A stretch of DNA of 64,000 bases, from positions 1 to 64,000 of the forward strand of contig NZ_KB907309.1 of assembly GCF_000381925.1 (NCBI RefSeq), written 5' to 3'. The DNA comes from Nocardia sp. BMG111209. Its GTDB lineage: Bacteria; Actinomycetota; Actinomycetes; Mycobacteriales; Mycobacteriaceae. Every line of letters starts with the position of its first letter. Within the stretch, counting starts at the first letter, position 1. Below, in pieces: positions 41,901 through 56,900 of this stretch. The position numbers and the translations under genes are program-made. The notes under the pieces are model-generated. The model saw only the letters and a list, made by a program, of their open reading frames with translations, was not told where the DNA came from and ran no database searches.

Positions 41901-44900
41901 GCGCATCATATCGGCGAGCAATTCGGGTCGGCGCGCCAATTGGAGCATATTGGCGATGAGGTAGCAATCACCGACGGCGCCCTGCTGGACGTCACTCTCG
42001 CTCGGTCCGCTCGATCGCCAGAGCGGGCCGGCGACATGCTGGAAGCCCGGCATCGTGGACCCGAGGACCTGCCGCGGCACCTGCTGCCATTCGTCGCTGT
42101 CGAGAGTGCGGAGCATGACCGTGGATTTATCGAACGTGCCGTCGGGAAGTTCCACCGGCTGGGTCAGGATTTCGGTGCCGACCGCCGCCGAGATGATCGA
42201 GCCGTTGTTGTCCAGATAGAGGCCCGAGGTGGCGACCAGATGATCCGCCGCGGTCCAATTCTGCGGTTTCGTGAACGCCTTCGCCACGGCGAGCTCGTCC
42301 ACCATGATCGGGTTGTCGTCGGTTTGCTGGCGCAGGGGAACCAATCCGACATAAGTACGCCCGGTGGCGGTATCGGTGGTCGGCGCGGCGGCGATCGTGC
42401 GCCAGCGGCTGCCGACGTGGAATCGGCGCGTGGTGCCGGTCACGTCCGGCACCAGCAGCCGATCGCCAGGCACCGTCCAGCCGGCGGGCACCACGGCGAC
42501 TCGGGGCAGCTGCCGCAGCGTTTCGTCCTGCGGCGCAGCCGGTATCACCGCCGCCGGCGCACGGGTGGTGGCCTGCTGCGGTGTCGTGGTTCCGGCCTCG
42601 GCGCCCATCCGATCGAAGAAGGCCCCGATCTCGTTGTCGTCCCAGTGGATACCGGCGTCCGGATCATCGACGAACAATCCCTTCGCCGCCAACGGATTTC
42701 GCGCATCCTCCGACAGCTCGGCGAGATCCGCGAACTCCGGATCGGCGATCGTCCCGTCCCGGACCGCGCGGCCCCGCACCGCGCGATCGAATACATCGCT
42801 GAATACGTTGCGGGCGAACCAGTTTCGCAGCTGAGCGGTCGCGAAGACGACCTCGAAGGGATCCTCCTCGTCGTGCTCCGATGGCGTCGTGCCGGGGACC
42901 GCCGGGATCGTGGCCGGGCCCGTCGGCACCGCGGGCGTCGCCGGGAAGTGGGTACCGACCGGCTTGCCGATGCCGTCGAAGACCTGTCCGGAGATCGGGT
43001 TCGCTATCGTGTCCCGGCTCAGGCCGGCGTCGAACAGCTCGATGACGGGCACGGTCGCCGAATCGGCCCGGCGCGCTGCGCGGAAGGCCGTGATCGCGTT
43101 GCTCAACCGGCGGGAACGCGCAGCCCACGATGTTTCGCCAGAGGCGGATCCCTGCGAGATCCCATGGTCCAACCACACCACGGCAGCGGTCTCGGCAGCG
43201 GGATTCGCCCGCTTGGCGCCGACGTAATGTTCGAGGGTGGCGGCCAATTCCCCCGACATCGCGGTCATGACGGTATCGCTGGGGGCAGCGCGCCACACGA
43301 CCGAGTCGGCGCGATCGATATCGCCGATGCCCAGCACCAGCGCACCCCGTGAATTGTGGCTGTCCGGTGCGAGTTTCAGCACCTGGACCGACGGCTGCGT
43401 ACCGGTGCGGGTGTGGTTGAGCCACGATTCGAGTTCGGCGTCGTAGATGACGCCGAGCACGGTCTCCAGGTTCTGCTTCCGCAGCGTCTGTGCCCGCGAC
43501 GGCATCCCGATGTCACTCAGCCTGCGCAACTCGGCGTCGATGTAGGCGCGATTGAGGGTGTTGCGCACCGCCGCCGGGATCCCGTCGCCGTTGCGCAATT
43601 CCGGGTAATCGCTGGTCAAGCGGCGCTGATACTCCGACGCCAGATCGGTGAATTGCAGCTGCTCCCACCATGTCCGGCCGTGATCGCGCCACCACTTCGC
43701 CAGCTCCGCGGTCCGGGCACTCGCATCCGTCAGCTTGCGATCCGCCGCCGGAAACTCCGGCGGCACGATGCGATCCTGCTTGAAGGCGGGCTCGGGATGC
43801 GCGAACAGGTCCAGGGTGGCCGAGTTCCGCAACCGCCCCTGTTGCAGCAGCTCGGCCCAGGCGTCGACATCGCGCTGCCGGTCGGTGAGCCCCTGCCGCT
43901 CCGTGGCGAGTTGCTGTCGCAACGCGGACGTGCCGGCGGCCCGCTCGCGTCGGCTGAGCACCACGTCGTGCGCGGCGATGATTCGGCGCAGGCGAGCCAC
44001 CTCGGCCGTCTGCCGGGCGCGCTCGCCGGCGCGCTCGCGCACCGGACCGGTGAGACCGCTCCGGTCGGCCGGATCGGATCCTCGGCGTTCGAAATTCGAC
44101 GCCAGGCGCAGGCCGCGCCGGCGCAGCAGGTCCAGCGCGTAATCGTTGATCTTGTGATGCGGCGCGTACTGGCTGCTGTGGTCGGTCATCACGCGCAGCA
44201 AGCCGTCGTCCACGACCAGATATCCGGCGGCCGTCACAGTCCGGCCACCGAGGAACGACGAGTGGAATTGCACCACCGTGGTGTCAGCGGCATACAGGTT
44301 GCCGAATTCGTCCATCACGAATCTCGCACCGGCGGTGGCGAACGGGGCGCCGTCGCGCGCCTGGTACATGCGGCCGTCGGGGCCCACGAAGATGCGGTAC
44401 TGCTCGCGCTCCGCCGGCGTCAGGTAATGGGTCGGTGGCTTGCCCCGGAACTCCAGCGGTTTCAGCTTCGCCGTGCGGGTCGCCCATTGCCGCTTCGACA
44501 GGCCGAGTTTCAGCTCGGTGAGCACTCGCATCGGGCGGTTCTCACCGGCGTGGCGCGCCTGGAGCACGGCGCCGTCGAGCAGCGGAATCCGCGGTGAGGC
44601 CAGCACCTGATCGAAGGGAGCCGGAATCCGTTCGCGCGGAATCGCTCCCGGCACCGTTGTCGCGGCCGGCACGATCGGGCGGACCGCGGAGAACAGCGAA
44701 CCGTCCGCCTTCACCCCGATCTCGTACTGCCCCTCCGCGGTCCGGCGCAGATGGACGGTGCCACGCCATTCGTGTTCGGTGACGTGGGTCGGCGGTCCCG
44801 CGGAATGCTCCAGCACGATGTTGGCGCCGAACGCGCGGGACGCCAGCACCAGCAACTCACGATGCGTGAGGTCGCCGTCGTGCACCGGATGCTGCTCGAA

Positions 44901-47900
44901 ATCGTGCAACGGATCCAGCAAGTGCAGGCGCGCGCGCTCCAGCCGGGCATCGGTCTGTTCCCGGAAATTCCGGTTGAACGTGTCCTGAAGTTGTCCCTCC
45001 AGATCGGCACGGGCTGCTGCCCAGGTCGGATCGGTGGCGGCGCGCGCCACATGATCCTGCCGCCGCAGGCGTTCGGCCGCCCACTGCGCGGCCGAACGCT
45101 CGGAAACCAGCGCCTTCCGGTAGTGGCTCGAATTCCGCTGCAATTCCGCGGCGAGCAGCCGCCGCAGCCCCTGCGGGGAATCGACGTCGAACATCCGCGC
45201 CAGCGTGGCGAACAGCGGATCCGCGGGAGTACCTATCGGTTCCCAGTCCGCGGGAGCGGACCGTTGGGCGACCGGTGTCTGTTGCGCGGTGGTCGCCGCG
45301 GCGGTGGGCCGGACCGCTGCGTGATAGTGCCCGCCGCCGTAGTCGATCCGCACCAATACCGCGTCCGCAGCGGCGATATCGCCGGCCGGGGTCGCCCACC
45401 GCTCGTCGACGACCGCGATCGTCTTGCCCTGCGATTCCGCGATCGCCCGCGGCAGCAGATCCGCCACATCATTGTTGTACACACCGGCGGTGCGCAGCTG
45501 CGCCAACTCGTGGTCGAACGTCTTCGCGCGATCCTGGTCGGCGACGCCGCGCGGATGATAGAGCCCGAGGAACACTGTGCGATTCGCCGCGAGGTAATCC
45601 AGTGCCTCGTCTCGAATCGTCAAGTGGTGCTTGGTACTTCCCGAAGCGATGGCGAACGATTCGAATATGCAGTTGCCCGCGGCCTCGACAGTGGTCAGCG
45701 TCAGTCCCGCCGCCCGCAGCGCCGCGGTCTGCGCCGTGTCCGGGGCCCATCGGTAGGGACGCAATTCGGCGAATGCGGCATCGAGGTCGGCCGCGGTCAG
45801 GATCTGATCGAGCGCCGCGACCACCGCGCGGGCATCGGGAGTCGGCAACGCCGTCAGCGAGTTCCGCAGCGACGTGAGTCCATTGCGGCCCTGGAGCCGG
45901 GCCAGGTCCATCGGGACCGAATACGTACCGTCGAACAGCGCCCGCGCCGCGTCCCGCAATTCCTCGGGCGTACCGGTGAAAACCGAGTCGCCGGAGGAGT
46001 CCGCATACCGCGCCGCCGGCCCGGCGTCGCCCCGGACCGAACGGCCGATCCAGCCGCGCAGGCCGCGCGCGCGCCGACTCCGATGCACCCTGTCGAGCCC
46101 ACGGTCGGCCGCCGCGAACCGACCGCCCGCGGCCCGGGACCGCAGATACGATCGCCAGCTCCCCGCCCGGCCGGCCGACACGGATCGGGACGCCTCCGCC
46201 GTCGCGGATTCGGTGACGGGAGCGGCGGTAACCGAGGCGGAATGGGTGACAACGATCGGGTCGGCAGCCGGCGTAGTGCCCGGCTCGGCGGTCGTCGTGG
46301 CCACCACCGGTTCGGCATCGGTGCCCGAAACCGCTTGCGCCGCAACCGCCGTACTCTCCCGAGTCGGCGAATCGGCGACCTGTCCGGTGCCGGGATCGTC
46401 CTCGTACTGCGTGTAGGCGTGCCGGAATCCCCGGTTCCTGAAGAAGGAAACCCATCCGGCGTTGTGGTGGGCGCCCAGGATGGCCCCCACGCCGGGCGAG
46501 CCGAACCCGCTGATGACCCCTTCGGAGGCGTAGACGCGAGAGATCGGGAAATTGGTTCGGATGGCGTCATAGAAGTCCCCGGCCAGCGAACCCTGTGCGG
46601 CGTAACAGGACAACAGCACGAACGACTTGCCGGTACGGCCGTTGAGCGCGTCGTGGAACGCCTGCGTCGACTGGGCGATCTTCGCGTAGGTCTCCCCGTC
46701 GACGAACGCCTTGACACCGGATTTCAGGTGCACCACAAAACCATCGGGCCCGGCGTGGGTGTCGAGGTACACGGGACCGGGATAGCCCGGCTTGTCCTTG
46801 TTGCGCACATAATCGCGGAACCACGGCGCCAGGACCAGCGACTCCTGCGGCACCAGGCCACGGCGGGCCACTTCCACCAGGTCATCGTCGCCCGCGCGGG
46901 TTTTCAGTACATTGTCGTGTCCCAGCGGCGCCTTCGCCCAGCTCTCCATTCCGGCCAGGTCCCGGCCCTGCATGAAGGTGACACCGATGGTGCGACCGTC
47001 CTTGTCCACCAGCGCATTACTGATCACGTCGGCGGCGGTGAAACGGATCGGCTGCCCGGTCGAGGCGATGGCTTCCAGCATCTCGCCGTCGATATCGCCG
47101 GCCTGCGATCGGATCGACTCCGCGGTCTCCGTCGCAGCGATGACATTCGGCTCCGCCGGTCCGATCGATCCGGCTGTCTCCGGCGTCACGGTCGATTGGG
47201 CGGTGACACCGGGCTGCGCTACGGCCGGGACATCACGGGTCCGGGATCCGCGGAATCGGAGTATCCGCAACGCACTCTGCAACCTGCGCCGCCAGCGCAC
47301 TGCCCGGGTCGCACCGAATTCGGCCACCACCGGGTCGGCCACGGACGGCGGGGCCGATTCCAGTCGTTCCGGGGCCGCGGCGCTGTGCACCTGACGATCG
47401 AAGGCCGCTGCCGCCGCGATCGCCGCGTCGGACTCGGACGCCCCCGCGGCCGCGCCGATGTTGCGGTCCAGGGTCGGCCGTACGAACGGGTCGAGGCCGA
47501 ACAACCCACGCGCCCCGGAACCGCTGACCGTCAGTTCGTCGAACTTGCCGAGATGTTCGAGCCGCATGGTCAGTACGCCGTGCTCGCTGTGGCTGATTCC
47601 GGGCAGCAACGTGCTCGGCGACGTTCCGTGCTGCCAGTGACCGCGCCACGGATTCTGGAGCACCAGCGCCACGGGATTGCCGGCGGTGTCGCGCTGAACG
47701 CCGAGCACCGCATATCCATGGCCACCGACCAGACCGGGGAACTGCTCTGTGTCCTCGGGGGTCTGTCCCCAGCGGCGGGAGGACAGCGTGACCAGATCGC
47801 CGCGATCGAGCACGTATTGGATGCGTTCGGCGATCGTTTGCGTCACGGCCGGATCCGGCGTCCGAGTACGCCACTCTTCGTCGATTTCGGCGTGCGTGAC

Positions 47901-50900
47901 CAATCGGGAGATCTCCGCGGACCAGCGGGTCTGCTGGGCCGCGGTCAGATGCCACTGCAGGAAAGCGCGGAAGCCGGTCGACAGCGCCGGATTATCCGGC
48001 CGCAGCGCCGCGTGGTACGCCCGCATTGCCGTGCCCGCCCCGGACCCGTGCTGTTGCAACAGATTCGCGTACAACGCCCGGTCGCCGGGTCTCGCACGCG
48101 GATTCCGCTCCCGGATCGTGTGGGCGTGTACGGCCCGTGTCCACGTGTCCTGCAACGAGACGATCGCAGCGGCGAATTCCTCGTCGCCACCGGTCAATTG
48201 CTGGATCGTATCGGCGTCCATCCGCATCGGTTGCAGGGGAAAGGCATCGTTCGCCGTACGCGCCGGGCGCGGGCCGTAGCTGCCCGGCAGGAGCTCCGGC
48301 ATGATGGCCGCTGCCGCGTCCTCCGTCCTACCGCTGTCGATACCGACATAGCCCAGATGCGGGCTCTTGAACGCCGCATACGCCTTCTCCAGGATGGCCG
48401 GCCACAGCACCCCGTCGCGGACCGCGGCGTGGCGCGCGGTGCCGTCGGAGTTGGTGTACAGATGCTTGGATACTCGCACCCATTGCTCGGTGCCATCCGG
48501 TCGGTAGAAACGCACGGCCACCGAGTCGCCGAGGTCGTGCATCATATCGGTGATCAACTCGGGACGACGTGCCAGTGCGAGCATATTGGCGATCAGGTAG
48601 CAGTCTCCCAGAAAGCCCTGCCGCACATCGGCTTCGGTCGGGCCGCCCGGCTTCCAGAGCGGAGCGTCGAAGAACTGCAGGTCCGGCATCGAGTCCCCGA
48701 ACAACCGGCGCGGCAACTGGTGCCACTGGGTGCCCCGCTGATCGGCGACCATGACCGTGTCGGTGTCGGGCGTTCCGTCGGGGCGCTCCGCGGGCTTGAC
48801 CAGAATGTTCGCGTCGGCCTTCAGCGAGGTGAGTGAGCCGTTGTCGTCGAACCACAGACCGGCGCCGGCGATCAGATGGTCCGACACGGCAAGGTTCGGC
48901 GCGCGCGTGAAGGCTGCCGCGACCAGCTCGGCTTTCACCCAGACCGGATCGGCGTCGGAACGTTGCTGGTGCGGAACCAAACCGACGAAGGTGTCGCCGG
49001 TGACGGGATCGACGATCGGCAGGGCAAGGGTCAGCCGCCAACGGCTGCCGGTGACGAATCGCCGGGGCACCCCGGTCCGGTCCGGTAGTACCAGCCGATC
49101 GGCGGGAACCGTCCCTTCGACGGGCAGGGTGGTGACCGGTGGGAGCTGCATCAAGGTCGCCGTGGTCGGCGCTACCGGTAGCGCCCGAGACCGGGTCTGC
49201 CGCGGCGTGGTGCCGGCCGGCCCGGCCTCCGCCTCCATCCGCTCGAAGAAGCCGCCGATCTCGTTGTCGTCCCACTGCGTACCCGTCGTGGGATCGTCTT
49301 CGAGCAGACCCGGTCCCGCCGCCGGACGCAGCACATCGTCGGACAGTCCCGCAAGATCCGTGAACTCCGGATCTGTGACGCTGCCGTCGCGCACCGCACG
49401 TCCCCGCACCGCACGATCGAACGTGTCGTTGAACATGTTGCGGGCGAACAAATTCCACAGCTCCGCACTCGCGGGATCGAGTGCCGCGGCCACCGGGCGC
49501 GCCCGGGAGGGCGCGCCCATCGGCCGCGGTCCGGCCGGGATCCGTCGCACTGCCGCAGCACGTAGCGGGGTCGCCGGAAGCAGTCTTCCGTGCGACGGTG
49601 GGATCGGATTCGCGGTCGTTCTCCGGTTCGCACCGGCGTCGACCACCCGGACGGTCGGCGCGGGTGCCGAACCGGCGCCGCGCGCCGCGTCGAACGCCGC
49701 CACCGCGGCGTTCAGCACGCGGGACCGCGTGGCCTGGGGTGTCTCGCGCGTGCCCGGTGCGGTCGATGCCCGGTGACCGAGCCACAGCACGGTGGCGGCT
49801 GCGGCGCTGGGGTTCGCTCGCAGCGTCTCGACGTAATGATTCATGGCAGTGGACAATTCGTCCGACATCGAGGCCAGCCGAGTGTCACCGGGGGCGGCCC
49901 GCCACACGATCGAATCCGCGGTGTCGACATCACCGATGCCCAGCACCACGCCACCGAGCCCGTTGAACGCGTTCGGCTCGAGATTCAGCAGATGCACGGG
50001 TGGATGCGTACCGGTCCGGCCGACGTTGAGGTACACCTCCATCTCGGCGTCGTAGACGGCGCCGAGTACCGCGGTCAGATTCGCCTTCCGCATCGCCTGC
50101 TGCCGCGACGGGTAGGGGATCCCGTCCAGCCTGCCCAGCTCCGCATCGATGTAACCGCGATTGAGCGTGTTCCGCACCGCGGCCGGAATACCCTCGGCAT
50201 TACGCAGTTCCGGGAAGTCGATCGCCAGGCGGCGCTGATACTCCGCGGCCAGATCGGTGAATTGCAGGCTCTCCCACCAGGTCCGGCCGTGATCACCCCA
50301 CCACTTCGCGAGTTCCCCGGTGCGCGTGCGGGCATCGGTCAGGGTACGGTCGGCCGCCGGGAACTCCGGCGGCACGATCCGATCCTGCTCCGACTTCGGC
50401 TCCGGATGCGCGAACAGGTTCAGCGTGGCCGAAGGCCGAATCCTGCCCTGATGCAGCAGGTTCGCCCAGGCGTCGACATCGGTCTGCCGGGCGGCGAGAC
50501 CCTGCCGTTCCATCGCGAGTTGTTGTCGCAGAACAGGTGTGGTGGCGGTCCGCTCGCGCCTGCTCAGCACCGTGTCGTGCGCGCCGATGATCCGGCGCAG
50601 GCGGACCACCTCGGCGAACTGGCGGGCATGCTCCCCGGCCCGTTCACGCTGTGGCCCGCTCACACCACCACGGCGCCGGTGCTGGTCGTAACGACGCCGC
50701 TGGAAATCCGGTGTCAGCCGCAGTCCCCGCCGGCGCAGCAGATCCAGCGCGAAATCGTTCATGTCTGCCCGGGGCGCGTAGTGACCGCTGTGGTCGGACA
50801 TGATGCGCAGGACGCCGGCGTCGACGCTCAGATACCCTGCGGCCGTGACCGTCCGGCCACCGAGGAACGACGAGTGGAACCGCGTCACCGAGGTGTCGCC

Positions 50901-53900
50901 GGCATACACGTTGCCGAATTCGTCCATGACGAATCTGGCACCCGAGGTGGTGAACAGGGCGCCGTCCCGGGCCTGATACAACCGCCCGTCCGGCGCGACG
51001 AAGATACGGTGCTGCTCGCGCTCCGCCGGCGTCATGTAGTGCGTCGGCGGCTCGCCCCGGAATTCCAGCGCTTTCAGCTTCGCGGTGGCTCTGGCCCACT
51101 GTTGCTTCGTCAGGCCGAGTTTCAGATCCGTGAGCACCCGCACTGGCCGGTTCTCGCCGGCGTAGTGATGGCCTAGCACCGCGCCGTCGAGCAGCGGAAT
51201 CGCCTGCGAGGCCAGTACTCGATCGAACGGAGCCGGAATCTGGTCGCGCGGAATCGCTCCCGGCATCGTGACCGCCGACGGCACGATCGGCCGAACCGAC
51301 GAGAACAGCGAACCGTCCGCGTTCAGGCCGATCTCGTACTGCCCGGTCTCGGTGCGGCGCAGATGGATTGTGCCCCGCCGGTCGTTCTCCATGACATGGA
51401 TCGACGGTCCCGACGCAGTGTCGAGCACGATATCGGCGCGGAACGCGCGGGCGGCCAGCACCAGCAGTTCACGGTGCGTGAGGTCACCGTGGCGAACCGG
51501 ATGCTGCCCGAAATCGTGTGCAGGGTCCAGCAACTGGGTTCGCGCCTGTTGCAGGCGGTTGTTCGTCTCCTCCCGGAAATTCCGGTCGAACGTGTCCCGG
51601 CGCTGCCACTCCACGTCGGCATGCGCGGCCGCCCAGGCCGGATCGGTGGCGGCCCGTTCGAAGTGGTTCTGCCGCCGGATCCGTTCGGCTGCCCATTGCG
51701 CTGCCGAACGTTCGGAGAACATCGTCTCCCGATAGTGCCGGATATTGTTCTGCAGTTCCTCGGCCAGCACCTCCCGCATCTCCCGCGAGGAATCGATGTC
51801 GAATGTCCGTGCCAGCGTGGCGAACAGCGGATCCGCGGGAGTACCCATCGGTTCCCACGCCGCGGGACCGGACCGCTGGACGACCGGCGCCTGTTGCGGT
51901 CCGGCGGTGGGCCGGACCGCCGCGTGATAGTGCCCGCCGCCGTAGTCGATCCGCACCAGTACCGCGTCCGCGGCGGCGATTTCGTGCGCCGGGGTCGCCC
52001 ACCGCTCGTCGATGATCGCGATCGTCTTGCCCTGCGATCCCGCGATCGCCCGAGGCAGGAGATCCGCCAGATCGTTGTTGTAGACACCGGTGGCGCGCAA
52101 CTCGCCCAGTTCGCGGTCGAACGTCAGCGCGCGGTTGTAGTCGGCGACGCCGCGCGGATGATAAAGGCTGAGGAAGGCCGCCCGATTCGCCGCGATGTAG
52201 TCGAGTGCCTCGTCGCGAATCGTCAAGTGGTGCTTCGTACTTCCCGAAGCGACGGCGAACGACTCGAACATGCAGTTGCCGGTGGCCTCGACCTCGGTCA
52301 GGGTCAGTCCCGCCGCCTGCAGCGCCGCCGTCTGCGCCCGGCTCGGGGCCCACCGGTAGGTACGCAATTCGGCGAACGCGGCGTCGAGGTCGGTCGCGGT
52401 CAGGATTTGATCCAGCGCCGCGACCACCGCGCGAGCGTCGGGAGTCGGGAGCATGGTGAGCGTTTGCCGCATCGACACGAGAGCCTCGCGGCCCTGTCGC
52501 CGGGCCAGGTCCAGCGACACCGAGTGCGTGCCGTCGAACATCGCCCGCGCCGCCTGCCGGAGCTGATCCGGCGCACCGGTGAGAGCCGGATGGCCTGTTG
52601 CCGTTCGTACCCTCGGAGTCACCCGGTTCGCGGTGGCCGGGGTGACCGTGGCGGCGGCCGGATCGGCGTCGGTGGCCGGCGTCGTCCGCGCGTCCGCGAA
52701 GGGCACAGTCCCCCGGTCGGTGAGCCAGGCCACCGATTCGAATGCCCCGCGGATCGCGGGATCGATCACCGCGGCATGGTCGGCGGACAGCAGCCGCAAT
52801 CCGAAAGCGTCCTCGACGTACTCACCGATCGTGCCCGAGACCTCGAAACCCGCGGTCCGGTCCGGACGATTCGGAGTCCCCGCAAGCTGCGCCAGCCGAC
52901 GCGACAGGTATCGCGAATTCGGCGGCGCGACCAGGAAACGGTCGTTCATCCGGGAGTTCCGATACTGCCGATCGACCGCCCGCCGGACCTGCTCCGCGTG
53001 GGGGAGCCCGCGATCCGGCGCCGGCGCCGCGTCGAAGAGAACCGGCGCGAATACCGGAACGTCGTTCTCGTGCATGGCCATCGGCCGGATGCCTGCCAGC
53101 TGCACGCCACCGGGAGCCAGGCCGGGGTCGGTGAAAACACCACCGCGGAACAGCAATACCGCGTTGCGGCCGATCTCCGCGGCCAGCCCTGGCTTCCCCG
53201 AGTTCGTGGCGGAATCGTAGGCGGCCACCAAGTGCGGATCGCGGAGCGCCGCGACGACGTCCCGCATATCGTCGCGCACGGTGAATCTGTCCGCGAACGC
53301 CGCCATGTCCGGATCGTTCGTCAACTGGATGCGCAGCCGATCGTTGCCGGCGTCGGTCCACAGCGTGAACGTCCAATCGGTGGTACCGGCCGACCGGATC
53401 CACGCCTTGATATTGGCCAGCGCCGCGGGCGTCAGCTCATCGCCGGACACCGCGAAATTCATCTCCTGCGGCACCGTGTGCACTCGGCTCGCGTCCGCGG
53501 CGCGCAGCTTCGGCATCAGGTCCGCGGTCATCAGGTCGCGCAGCCGGCGCAGACCGTCCCGATCGGCGCCCGCGATAAGCAGGCGGGCCGGCACCACCGC
53601 GCCGGCCGCGGTCAGTTGATCGAATCGGCGGGACAGGCCGTCGATGGTGACGCTGTCGGTGGATCCGACCGGACGGGTGAGGAACTGCTGGTAGGCATTA
53701 CGGACTTGATCGGCGGTGAGCTTCTTCCCCTTCACCTTCAGCTTGTCCAGCACATCGAGTAGCAACGCCCGCTGCATGGGTGTCACGGTGCGGCGCGTAT
53801 TGAATTGCGCCAGTAGCTGATCAACGTGCGCGATCGTCGGCGGCGTCGAACCGCGCAGGATGCCCTCCGACCGCAGCAGATCCACGAGCCGCCGCACGGT

Positions 53901-56900
53901 GGTCAGCTCCTGCACCTGATCCTTACGGCCGCCGCGCACCGGGCCGGCCAGCGAGACGCGCAGATAGTCCAGCGCGCGCAACTGTGGCCCAGGATCACGG
54001 AACCGGCCGGTCAGCCGGTGCAGCCCGATCGCCTCGGCCAGCTGCTGATCGGGGGAACCGTTGGACAGGAAGTCCGCCAGACTCGTTCGGCCACGCGAGG
54101 ATTCGACCGCCACCACGACGCCGTCGGACGACGTGCGCGAGGCCCTCGCACCGATCGCTGCCTCGGGACCGGCGGTCGCCGCCACGGTGACATTCGGCAT
54201 GGCATCGTCGGCGGCGGTGCGCGCGTCGAAAACGCGGACCGGGACCTCGACGGGGTCGATCACCGTGGCGCGCCTGGCCTCGTCGAAGGCGGCCAGCGCA
54301 TTCTGCAACGCGGTCGCTCGCGCCCGCGATGCCGGTGCGAAACGTGTTGTGCGTGAGGCAATTCCGGTCACGCCGCGATGGTCGGCCCACACCACCGCCG
54401 CGATCGGCGCACCCCGGTTCTGCTGGGTGTCCGCGACGAACCGGCCCAGCGCGGTGGTCAGTTCTCCGGACATGGCGGCCGGTGAGACGTCGTCGCCGGT
54501 CACATGCCACGAGACCGCATCCGCGGCATCGAGGTCGCCGATCGCCAGCACCACCGCGCCGCGCCCCGGGGCGGCGTCGGGATCGAATGCCAGCAGGCGC
54601 ACCGGCGGCGCGGTGATGCCGGCCCGATCGGCGACGAGCGCCGCCTCCAGCTCGGCGTCGTACCGGATGCCGAGGACATTCTCCAGATTCTGTTGCCGCT
54701 GTTGCTGTTTCGGCGACAACTGATCGAGTTCGGCGAGTTTCCCGAGTTCGGTCTCGGCGTAGGTCAGGTTGAGCAGGTCGCGGATGTCGCCCGGAATACC
54801 GTTCGAGTTGCGCAGTTCCGGGAAGCCGGTGGCCAGTCGGTGCTGATGTTCCGGGGCGAGATCGGCGAAGTGCAGGTCGCTCCACCACTGCCGGCCGTGC
54901 CGCCACCACCAGGTCGCCAGTTCGTGGGTCCTGGTGCGCACCTCCGGCCTTCGCGCCGCCGGCGGGAATTCCGGTGGCACGATCCGGTCCTGTCCCGACA
55001 CCGGCTCCGGATGCGCGTACAGCCCCACTTCGGTGGCGGGCCGCACCTGCCCGGCGGCGAGCAGTCGCGACCACTCGTCCAGATCGTTTCGCCAGGCCGC
55101 GATCCGGGCGCCTTCCCGGGCGAGGTACCGCAGTACCTCGAGCGACGCGGCGGAGCCCGCACGCCTGCCCAGCGCGGCGTCCTGGACATTCAGCAATCGG
55201 CGCTGCCGGGCAACCTCGGCGGCCTGCCGCGCCGGTTCCCCGGCCCGCCCACGCACCTCCCCGTTGGTGACTCGTGCTGCCGGCACATCGGCTGCGTTCT
55301 CTTCCGCCGACGGACCGGTGCGCACCAGCCGGTCGAAGGTCGTCTCCGCGACCTGGTCGAGGCCGAATATTCCGCGGGCCCCGCTACCACTGACGGTGAG
55401 CCCGTTGAATTTGTTCAGGTGTTCGAGCCCGACCGTCAGCACACCGTCCCGGTACTGGGTGATCCCGGCCATCGGCGGCAACAACGCCTCGCCCGGATGC
55501 CCGTGCCGCCGCCACGGATTGCGCAGGGCCACCGCCACCGGTTCGCCCAGGGCATTCCGCTCGATCCCGAGCACCGCGAAACTGTGACCGCCTACCAGGC
55601 CGGGGAATTCGAAGGTGTCCTCGGTGCCGGTGCCCCACTTCCGGGTGTCCAGCATCACCAGATCGCCACGGTCCAGGGCGAATTGGATCCGCTCGGCGGC
55701 CGAGTGCGTCACGATCGGGTCGGGTGTGGTGTGCTGCCACGAATCCTCGACGGTGACATGCTGCACGAGCCGGTCGATCTCCGGCTCCCAGCGAGCCAGT
55801 TCCGCTCTGCTGAAACGCTGTTGCAGGAAGTTCCGGAAGCCCTCGCTGAGCGCCGGGTTGCGCCATTTGATGATGTCCAGGAATTCCCGCATCGCCTGCG
55901 CCGGGCCGTGCTGCACCGTCAGCAGGTTCACCAGTTCGGCATCGTCGGCGTTCGCGAACGGGTTGCGTTCCCGGGCCATGTGCGCGTGCAGCGCCGCTTC
56001 CCATTCGGCCTGTAGCGATCCTATCCGCCTGGCGAATTCCTCGTCGGAGCCCGTCAATTGCCGCGTCGTGTCCAGATCGAGCCGCATCGGATGCAGGAAG
56101 TAGGCGTCGCCGACGGTCCGCGCCGGCTGCGGCCCGTAGCTGCCCGGCAGCACATCCGGCATGATCGCCGCTGCGGCGATATCCGCAGTGCCGCCTTCGA
56201 TTCCGAGGTAACCTTTCTCGCCGCCGGCGAAGACCGCATACGCCTTCTCCAGCATCGCCGGCCACAGCACGCCGTTGCGGAGCGCCACATTCCGGGCGGC
56301 CCCGTCCGCGTTCAGATAGACATCCTTGGTGACCCGCTGCCACACCTCGTTGCGATCCTTGTCGAAGAACCGCACCGCCACCGAATCACCCAGATCGCGC
56401 ATCATCTCCGACAACAAGCCCGGAGTGCGCGCCAACTCCAGCATGTTCGAGATCAGGTAACAGTCACCCAGATAACCTTGTGCGACATCGGAATCCCGCG
56501 GACCCGCCGGCCCCCACAACGGGGCGTCGATCTTTTGCAGCCGGGACAGCCGGATCCCGGCCGTCTGCGTCGCGAGCCGCCGCCACGCGGTACCCGGATT
56601 CTTGTCGGCGGGATCACGGATCATGATCGTGTCCGGGTCCAGGGTGCCGTCGCGATTCTCCACTCGGCGCACCGCGGCCGTCGAACCGAGCGGCAGCGTC
56701 ACGGGTTCACCGTCTGAGCCGTCGAACCAGATACCCGACGTGGCCAGTAGGTATTTCGTCCGCGAGAACCAGCCGGTGGATTCCTCTTCTACGAAGGCCC
56801 GGTCGACGATCCCCTTGCTCACGAGAATCGGATTGTGGTCACCGGTCTGGTCCACGGGCACGAGCCCGACGTATTCCCGGCCGTTCTCCGTGACCGTGGG